Under the pieces are notes generated by a model. That model was not told the DNA's origin. It saw nothing but the letters and a program-made list of their open reading frames with translations, and did not search any database. A stretch of 64,000 nucleotides of DNA from Brettanomyces bruxellensis (taxonomy: Eukaryota; Ascomycota; Pichiomycetes; Pichiales; Pichiaceae). The stretch lies in the NCBI RefSeq assembly GCF_011074885.1, contig NC_054682.1:1-64000 (forward strand). The letters are read 5' to 3'. Of this stretch, positions 57,954 through 64,000 are shown piece by piece. The number at the start of each line of letters is the position of its first letter. Positions within the stretch are counted from its first letter, which is position 1. The translations under genes were made by a program, and so were the position numbers.

Positions 57954-59462
57954 ATGATATTTGCAAAAGCTGTGATTACCGTACTGACCATAGTCTCATT
58001 TGCGACAAATCTCGTCTTGGGATGGAAGGACTATAATCTATCAGCAGTTGTATCGAATGAATTTGCTCCTGGATACATCACAGGCCTATACTATACGGAA
58101 TGGTCATATTTCCTCAAGCATCTTCCCTCAAGTTTACCACTTGCCTCCATCACAAACTTGTACTATGCGTTCTTGAAGATTGATGAAGAAAATCTCCTGT
58201 TGCATTTTCAGGACCCAGCATTGGCCACGAATACTAGCATTGCATTTGAAACGCAGAATTTGGGTGATTGTGTTCGCCAGAAGTATTTCTACTCATCTAT
58301 TTCAGACGACTGGGTGTCCACTTTTATGAGAAATGTCTCAACTCTTACGCAGAATGCTGGAAATAGACAGTTAACCTCTTCTGGGTTACTAGGCCAACTC
58401 TCGCAGATTAAGAGTTTAAATCCAAATATAAGGGTGTCTTTATCTGTTGGAGGTGCAGAAACAAGCCATGTTTTTAGGCGGATTACTGACTCTGCCAAGT
58501 TAAGAGACAAATTTGCACAAGCATTAGCCACATATGTTCATCATTATGGATTTGATGGCTTGGATTTGGACTGGGAATACCCAGAAGAGCATTCCAGAGA
58601 CAATCTCTCGGAATTCATGAGGCTTGTACGCTTGTATCTTGACAGTTTACGTCCACGATGTGAGCGATATCTTCTCACTATGCCGCTTCCTGCAGAGATC
58701 GAGAAGTTGGACCATTATGATTTGGACGAGCTTTCGAAGCACGTGACTTATTATAATGTTATGGGATACGATATGGGAGGAATATGGGCCAAGCGAGCAT
58801 TGTTTCAGTCTCAACTTTATGAGGATACAAGTAGTGAATCAAGTAGTTCTGTTGATAACACAATCCGATATCTTTTGAAAGACAGGCATGTCAAGTCTCG
58901 GCAAATCGTGCTAGGTATGCCAGCTTATGGTCGATCTTTCAATGCGAAAAATCTTTATGATGAGGCAGATGCGTGTGCAAATTTGTCAGGGATAAAGCAA
59001 GAGCCAGATGAATGTATTGTTGCTTATAATAAGCTTCCTCCTGAAGGATATGTAGAAGTTTTTGATGAGAAAACTGGGGTGGCTTATGCAACAAACAGAA
59101 AAAGCGGGATTGTTGTGTATGATAACTCAAAGACAGCTCGACTTAAGGCCGACTATGTTAAGAATCATAATTTGGCAGGAGGTGTGTGGTGGGATTCAAG
59201 TGGAGACACGTACGCTGTTAACGGAAGTCGGTCGTTACTTTTTTCGTTTGTCGATCAGATCGGAGGCTTGGATTCGTTGAAAAAATCGCAATGCAAGATT
59301 AATCCTGATCTTTATCACGGTGATTTTGAGAGCCTTTCATATCCAGAAGACAAGCTCCCTGATATTTCGAAAGTAAGCGGTGGAAACGTAATAAGGCCAT
59401 CACTTTCATTTCTGGGTAATGTTTTCGTAACGGCATTGCTATTTGTGACATTCCAGTTGTGA
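57954..59462 (+). CDS. CTS2: GH18 chitinase (Cts2-like), GPI-type tail, 502 aa
   Basis: A signal peptide (1-22, ending V-L-G) precedes a GH18 barrel: S-V-G-G (164-167) and the catalytic D-G-L-D-L-D-W-E (201-208, Glu208 the proton donor), then M-G-Y-D-M-G-G-I-W and G-G-V-W-W-D-S-S-G-D-T. This is the class V, Cts2-like type (Cts2 of baker's yeast is 511 aa), not the secreted Cts1 type with a Ser/Thr-rich linker. The C-terminal 20 residues are hydrophobic, preceded by S-G-G-N-V, which suggests GPI attachment to the cell surface or spore wall. Cts2 is linked to sporulation. The ATG at 57954 gives a clean signal peptide. Confidence 0.93.
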   Translation: MIFAKAVITVLTIVSFATNLVLGWKDYNLSAVVSNEFAPGYITGLYYTEWSYFLKHLPSSLPLASITNLYYAFLKIDEENLLLHFQDPALATNTSIAFETQNLGDCVRQKYFYSSISDDWVSTFMRNVSTLTQNAGNRQLTSSGLLGQLSQIKSLNPNIRVSLSVGGAETSHVFRRITDSAKLRDKFAQALATYVHHYGFDGLDLDWEYPEEHSRDNLSEFMRLVRLYLDSLRPRCERYLLTMPLPAEIEKLDHYDLDELSKHVTYYNVMGYDMGGIWAKRALFQSQLYEDTSSESSSSVDNTIRYLLKDRHVKSRQIVLGMPAYGRSFNAKNLYDEADACANLSGIKQEPDECIVAYNKLPPEGYVEVFDEKTGVAYATNRKSGIVVYDNSKTARLKADYVKNHNLAGGVWWDSSGDTYAVNGSRSLLFSFVDQIGGLDSLKKSQCKINPDLYHGDFESLSYPEDKLPDISKVSGGNVIRPSLSFLGNVFVTALLFVTFQL

Positions 59463-59651
59463 TGATTTTCAAAAGTCTACATTGAGTTTCCTGTACTACC
59501 ATACTAATCAGCAACCGTCATTTCTAGGTACTTCGTATCAGTTATATCTATTATAGATGCATATATATTAATGGTTTATTATATTCGGTTTATTTTGTCG
59601 TCATTGTCATGTTCATCGTAGTTTCAGTAGTATTGGTTTCTTGTGCGCTCA

Positions 59652-62126
59652 CTAATTAAAGCCAAACCAGCTGTCCTCCTCTTCCACATTGTATTCACTC
59701 TCGTCTCCACTACCAGAGTCTTCAGAGAAAAGTATGTGCTTCAAGGAATTTTTGGAGTTACTCCTTACCTTTGAAAGTGTGGATATCAGTTTGATCTCAG
59801 AGTTATTCTCCATTCCTAAGGATGTGCTTATAGATCCATTTTCGGGCGTACTTTTATCTTCATCCTTCGAATTGAACTTCATCTTCGTGAAGGTTCCTTC
59901 TATAATTCCGTCGCCATCCTTCTGCGATCCACAAGATGATTTTGTATGTGCTCCAAACCCAAAGGAAAGAACGCCGGGCTCATCTGGCGATGCACCACGC
60001 AGATCAATATCTTCCCCGTTGAATTCATTTAGTGCACCTACTGCAGCATCAAAATCAGCTGTTGAAAGCGAATTGTTTCGGCCCTTGACACTTCCCTGTG
60101 ATCCAGAAAAGAAATCCGACCCACGAGCCATCTGGGTGGATTTTGGACTGAAGTCATTATCAATATTACCGACAGCATCCTCCCCAAGAGGACTATCTCC
60201 CAAAAGCTCCTGAAGAAACGCAGAAGCAAGTGAAGATCGACGCGCCGATGTGGCCGTTGGGTCAACAAGCATTCCTCTGATGGAGTTTGCAGCACTGTTT
60301 GTGTTTTTGAGTGAATTCAAGCTCGCAAGAGATGGAATCCGAGGAACAGAGGCTATGGATAGTCCCTTCGTGTCAACCTCAGCATCGTAATCACTCGAAT
60401 TGGTGCTTGATTGGGACCCAAAGCTACTATCCGAATCGTAGTCTGAATAGTCGTCAAAGTAGCTGGCCAATTTGTTCAAGTCATAAGTTCTACTGTCGTT
60501 CCTTTCCTGATTCATAAGATGTAATTGCCTCGATGAGTGTGTTTGTCTAAGCGAGTCTTTTTCATACTCATCCAACTGTTCTGTGCCTGGTGTCTTCACA
60601 CTTGATCCCATGCTAATTGTGTTGCTTCTTCTTTTCCTGGTCTTTGTCCCCAAACCACGGCTTGAAAATGGAGTCTCTAATGTAAAAATTGTTGGCTGTG
60701 GTTTGTCTGATGGTTTGGAGACCAATCCAGAACGCTGCTCCAGTCCAAAAAGATTACTAGCAGTCGAATTGCCTCGCGATAAGCCCGCCAAGTTGAGCCG
60801 AGAGCCGGATCGCGACAAATCGGCAAGGTTCTGCCTCGAATTTGACCGAGATAGTCCCCTACCACTTGTTGCCAAGTTACCGTATGACTGAGGTTGAGGA
60901 GAGATTCTTGAAAATGAGCCTTTTCTAGAACTGTCGCTATTCCTGGAGCTGGTTCTGGAAATGGAGTTTCTTCTCGAATGGGACCGGCTGTTTGTTCCGG
61001 AGAATGAATTCCTTCTTGAATTGGATCGTGAGTTTGTTGCAGAAAGTGAATTCCTTCTCGAATGAGGTCTGGAAGCCCGGCCTGGCCTAGTTGGCGATTG
61101 GATGATTGTTGTGTACTTGGCTGTGCCGATTGTGGCAAGCTCATTAGACGAGTCCTCGAATCTAATCATACTCATGTCGATCGGAGTGCTGAGAAGGCGG
61201 TAGAGCTCGCGGTCAGATGAGAATGTAAGAATTTTGTTGAGGTTGAAGTCATAATCCATGAGAGAGAAGACGGTTCTCCGACATTCGGACTGTTTGAAGT
61301 AAACCGGTGTGCAAAGTGGGATCTCATTGAAGATAGGCCTGTTGAGAAGCATCTGCAGAAGAGTTGATATGACTGCACCGTGCGAAATAACGATGAGAAC
61401 GGTGTCTTTATCGGCACTGTAAGGCTGTCTGGTGTAATAATGCTGCAGCAATGTTGTCAGGTAGTCGAAACACCGTTGTTTAAACTCCAGAGGCGGCTCT
61501 CCGTAATCTCCACAGTGGCCCAAAGCGTTATAACTCCAAGTTGAATCTTTTATGCTCCTAAGATGGGTTCTAGTAGTTGGATTAAGAGGTGGAGGCGTCC
61601 CGGGTGTTTTTTCATGCTGTTTATTCCACTTGGCGATCTGGCTGTCCATACCAAAGTTTACCGTCGGCGATGTCAAGTAGATATTGACGTTGTTGATCAT
61701 CGAGTAGCCGTCGTCATTTGGTGGTAAGAAATTTAGGTTGAAGCTCTCGTTTAGCCATTCTGACAAAGCTTGGTCTACACGAAGCCTGTGTGTCACTCTG
61801 CAGTGTGCGGGGTTGAACTCTGGCTGATGCTCAAGCCGAGAAAGAAGCATCTCGGCCGTCTGTATGCATCTGTTGTATGGAGAACAGTGGATGAGTATCC
61901 GGAGTCTTTTCGATGGATGTTGGGGTGCAATGTGAGAAGACATCATCCTCACTGCGGCATCCATTTCCTTATCTGCCAACAGAAGATCGACCGGTGGGTC
62001 AAAATTTGCAAGCCATGATGTCGATGGTGAAACCTGATCATCATAACTGGAAGGGGACGCTGGTCTTGAACATTCTCTATAAGCTTTATCTACCCTTGAG
62101 CAATGCCTAAGAAGAATAAGATGCAT
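59652..62126 (-). CDS. Histidine phosphatase superfamily protein with long Ser-rich tail, 824 aa
   Basis: The N-terminal ~330 residues form a phosphoglycerate-mutase-like phosphatase domain: L-L-R-H-C-S-R (R7, H8), where the usual R-H-G/A is R-H-C, a second catalytic His in V-I-S-H-G-A-V (about 249), and S-P-Y-N-R-C-I-Q-T. The remaining ~490 residues are disordered and Ser/Arg/Asn-rich. They include three near-repeats built on S-R-R-N-S followed by T-N-S-R-S (about 355-400), each with an R-R-x-S site of the PKA type, and an acidic C-terminus ending W-F-G-F-N. Catalytic residues look intact. I know domains like this from several yeasts (YNL108C/TFC7-like) but with much shorter tails. Substrate unknown; possibly a signalling phosphatase. 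Confidence 0.82.
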   Translation of the reverse strand: MHLILLRHCSRVDKAYRECSRPASPSSYDDQVSPSTSWLANFDPPVDLLLADKEMDAAVRMMSSHIAPQHPSKRLRILIHCSPYNRCIQTAEMLLSRLEHQPEFNPAHCRVTHRLRVDQALSEWLNESFNLNFLPPNDDGYSMINNVNIYLTSPTVNFGMDSQIAKWNKQHEKTPGTPPPLNPTTRTHLRSIKDSTWSYNALGHCGDYGEPPLEFKQRCFDYLTTLLQHYYTRQPYSADKDTVLIVISHGAVISTLLQMLLNRPIFNEIPLCTPVYFKQSECRRTVFSLMDYDFNLNKILTFSSDRELYRLLSTPIDMSMIRFEDSSNELATIGTAKYTTIIQSPTRPGRASRPHSRRNSLSATNSRSNSRRNSFSGTNSRSHSRRNSISRTSSRNSDSSRKGSFSRISPQPQSYGNLATSGRGLSRSNSRQNLADLSRSGSRLNLAGLSRGNSTASNLFGLEQRSGLVSKPSDKPQPTIFTLETPFSSRGLGTKTRKRRSNTISMGSSVKTPGTEQLDEYEKDSLRQTHSSRQLHLMNQERNDSRTYDLNKLASYFDDYSDYDSDSSFGSQSSTNSSDYDAEVDTKGLSIASVPRIPSLASLNSLKNTNSAANSIRGMLVDPTATSARRSSLASAFLQELLGDSPLGEDAVGNIDNDFSPKSTQMARGSDFFSGSQGSVKGRNNSLSTADFDAAVGALNEFNGEDIDLRGASPDEPGVLSFGFGAHTKSSCGSQKDGDGIIEGTFTKMKFNSKDEDKSTPENGSISTSLGMENNSEIKLISTLSKVRSNSKNSLKHILFSEDSGSGDESEYNVEEEDSWFGFN

Positions 62127-63479
62127 TTTTTCTTGGGGAGCTTGAAATGCAGCGGATCTTATAAGTCGGCTCCCCTCTATCCGATAGGTCTCAGGTCAAG
62201 TAACAAATTCTGAATGCCAACACGTGGATTTTTTGTTCAGCGTTACTGATTGAATACTTCTTATTCGTTATTATTAATTCGATGGCTTTCAAATGGTCGC
62301 TGGAGCGTTTATATGCTGGATATGGAAGATATGCCGGACGATCTATCCGCTCCGTTTCTTTAAATAACCAAATAGGTGGGAATTTTGTAACTGATATAGT
62401 TGACCGACTAAATGTAACTTGCATGCCAAAGAACGATTGAACTAGCGATGGATTTTAATCGGTGGAAAAAAAAATACAAGAATAGAAAAAAAATCAGAAT
62501 GCAAGCTAAAATGAGCATAATCATAGGAATTTCCCCGACAAATTTCCCGACGGGTAGATGCCTCGTACTAATGGGTAAGCTGAATTGCCTTTGAGTATTT
62601 GCACATATTAATATTTATACATAATCTAAGTCAACATTATTAAATTCTTCGAGTCTACTTTTGCCTACCTGCTCTACAGACCACTCCAAAAGAAAGGCAA
62701 ATTTTTCAGTTTGTGTTGTCAAAAGACCGTATTATGAGGCTGCCCCTTTGCAAAGCTCGATTGTGCCGTAACTTAACTAAATCTTAGAATCTTCTTATTT
62801 ATCACATTACCCAAACTCCACAAATTCTTCAACTTGACAAGTTTCTTGTGATTTCTGTACCTTTCTGCCTTATTTCGGCAACACTCGGTGTTTGCGCCGA
62901 CTGCTTAAAAGTCGCTATTTCCCCTCCTTCCTCAACAAAGGCAGTTAGGTGGTTTTACTCAACAAGTGTCCATATACTCAACAAGGCATATGCATTTATT
63001 TTCTGGGATTTCAGCCGCTTTTTTTACCGCGCGGTTTAACTTTTCAAATTGGCATGCACGGATAAGTGAAATATGTGTGTATATCTTTTTCAGCAGACCC
63101 CGATGCCCAGACAATGTAATTAGGTATATAAGCGATAGATAATCGAGGTGACGTATGCTTCATCGTACCCATCTTATCATTAATGTTTTCCAAACTTCCA
63201 TTTTCATTTCGTCGCTGTTGGACGGTTGCCTCTCGCATTGCTGCACCGCTAAATATCTCATCTCTTCTTCACATTTTTCTACACACCGTTGGCATCTAAA
63301 AGAGTTAAGACAACTAATAGTATATCAATTATAAAAATATGGGAATCTATCACTGTAACATTAAGTATTTAAGGCATACACCCCGCTGGCTTTTCGTCCC
63401 GTGTATCATAAATGTTTTATCACGAAGGGAAAAAACGGCCTGAGCAAAGTTTGAAACAGTCCTTGATTAGCCCAGATCT
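62127..63479. other. 1.35-kb intergenic region
   Basis: Promoter of the histidine phosphatase (minus) at the left and 3' flank of the CYSTM gene at the right. Small frames at 62282-62440 (plus, 52 aa) and 62191-62424 (minus, 77 aa) overlap each other and lack known domains. No RNA gene recognised. Confidence 0.4.
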
Positions 63480-63984
63480 TTAAAATCCTGGGCCACCTGG
63501 GCCACCTGGTCCTCCTGGACCGCCTGGACCGCCTGGACCGCCATCACCATCACAGCAGCAACTCAAGCATTCATCTGCAACGTAGCATGCACATAAAGCA
63601 GCTAGACATGTACAGCATGAGCATCCACTACTACGCTTTTGGGGCTGCTGTTGAACATACATTGGCTGCTGGTAGTATCCAGGTTGTTGTTGCTGCATTT
63701 GTGGCTGCTGCATCTGAGGTCTTCCGTATCCCTATAATTTAAACGAACGAAAATGTTAGTATGCTGGATAATTTTAGACGTTCAACGTTCTGCATTAACT
63801 TCGGAAATGTGCATTAACTTGTGCAATCACCGTTTGTTTTTATCAACTCTTGATGCTTCCTTATTTATGATCAAACAGCCCAAATTGATTGTTTATCATC
63901 AACATGCCGTTTACCGCTGTCACAATGTTACATTCCGATGCCAAACCATCTGCTTAGATAAAAATTGGTGCGTACCTGATTCAT
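63480..63984 (-). CDS. Small Cys-rich CYSTM-type protein with Gly-Pro-Gly tail, two exons, 86 aa
   Basis: A three-codon first exon (63976-63984, M-N-Q) is joined to exon 2 (63480-63731, starting G-Y-G-R-P-Q). Removing the intron gives M-N-Q-G-Y-G-R-P-Q, the usual start of such proteins. The N-terminal half is Gln/Pro/Tyr-rich and the centre has a Cys-rich block (S-S-G-C-S-C-C-T-C-L-A-A-L-C-A-C-Y) with further Cys in C-L-S-C-C-C. The tail is five G-P-G-G-type units. CYSTM proteins sit at membranes through the Cys-rich segment and are stress-related; yeast members are tail-anchored or palmitoylated. An internal ATG at 63713 gives a shorter product if the intron is not recognised. Confidence 0.82.
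63732..63975 (-). other. Spliceosomal intron in the CYSTM gene (244 bp)
   Basis: Donor GTACGC (63975-63970), branch point TACTAAC (63761-63755), acceptor TAG (63734-63732) on the minus strand. It joins codon 3 to codon 4 in phase 0. Confidence 0.85.
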
Positions 63985-64000
63985 TTTCAAGATATATACC

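Noticed and set aside
57740..58036. 98-codon plus-strand frame beginning at the DAS2-like gene end
   Set aside because: Overlaps the chitinase signal peptide in another frame and has no domain.
62191..62440. Two overlapping small frames, 62282-62440 plus and 62191-62424 minus
   Set aside because: They occupy the same DNA on opposite strands and neither shows a known domain, so I cannot choose one.
63488..63540. CRISPR-like or minisatellite array
   Set aside because: The short direct repeats are simply Gly-Pro-Gly codons of the CYSTM gene; no spacers and no CRISPR context in a yeast.

Overview
The window is nuclear DNA of a budding yeast (Saccharomycotina). Genes are compact and mostly intronless, and the few introns I can build have a perfect TACTAAC branch point. 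CTG is read as leucine at invariant positions: the SIT4-type phosphatase uses CTG for the Leu of its M-L-D-Q-I-R motif. There is also a gene for a small nuclear subunit of respiratory complex I and a decayed mitochondrial nad5 copy. Leucine-CTG together with complex I points away from Saccharomyces and from the CTG-Ser Candida group, and toward a Pichiaceae-type yeast such as Brettanomyces/Dekkera or a relative. The genus is inference only.

Layout, left part (1-17 kb). This is a repeat and transposon graveyard. It starts with a minus-strand mitochondrial nad5 remnant (1-592) and AT-rich mitochondrial-like spacer. A dispersed repeat (copy A) and a truncated Ty3/gypsy pol fragment follow, then a 355-bp solo LTR with a 5-bp target duplication sitting in a perfect inverted repeat. 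Next come a minus-strand frameshifted Ty1/copia pol pseudogene and an apparently intact 6.8-kb Ty1/copia element with two 1,092-bp LTRs and a single 1,487-codon gag-pol ORF. Repeat copy B abuts its 3' LTR. The cluster ends just upstream of a tRNA-Gly gene, the sort of Pol III neighbourhood where yeast LTR elements gather.

Layout, right part (17-64 kb). This is ordinary gene-dense chromosome. In order: two tandem DGAT2 acyltransferases; a SIT4/PP6 phosphatase; an NAD(P)H-dependent FMN reductase; an Ecm33/Sps2-like GPI protein; a Zn(II)2Cys6 regulator split by a frame change; an RFX1/CRT1 factor; a MYND-SET protein; a Ser/Thr-rich single-pass membrane protein; a Yippee (MOH1) protein; mitoribosomal uL22m; a spliced complex I 9.5-kDa-type subunit; PML1; a YML096W/ASNSD1-type protein; GTR1; IMP4; SLT11/ECM2; a secreted DNase I-fold enzyme with a jacalin-like tail; ALG14; a YBR062C-type RING protein; RSM10; TRM7; a spliced DAS2-like kinase; a CTS2-like chitinase; a Ser-rich histidine phosphatase; and a spliced Cys-rich CYSTM-type protein.

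Themes. Mitochondrial translation and respiration (uL22m, RSM10, complex I subunit), RNA biogenesis and splicing (PML1, SLT11, IMP4, TRM7), TORC1/PP6 nutrient signalling (GTR1, SIT4), lipid storage (two DGAT2 genes) and cell wall (Ecm33-like, chitinase, membrane mucin). SLT11, ALG14, the YBR062C-type gene and TRM7 lie close together, as I recall their orthologues doing on S. cerevisiae chromosome II, so this looks like an old syntenic block. Three genes need splicing to be seen properly: the complex I subunit, the DAS2-like kinase and the CYSTM protein.
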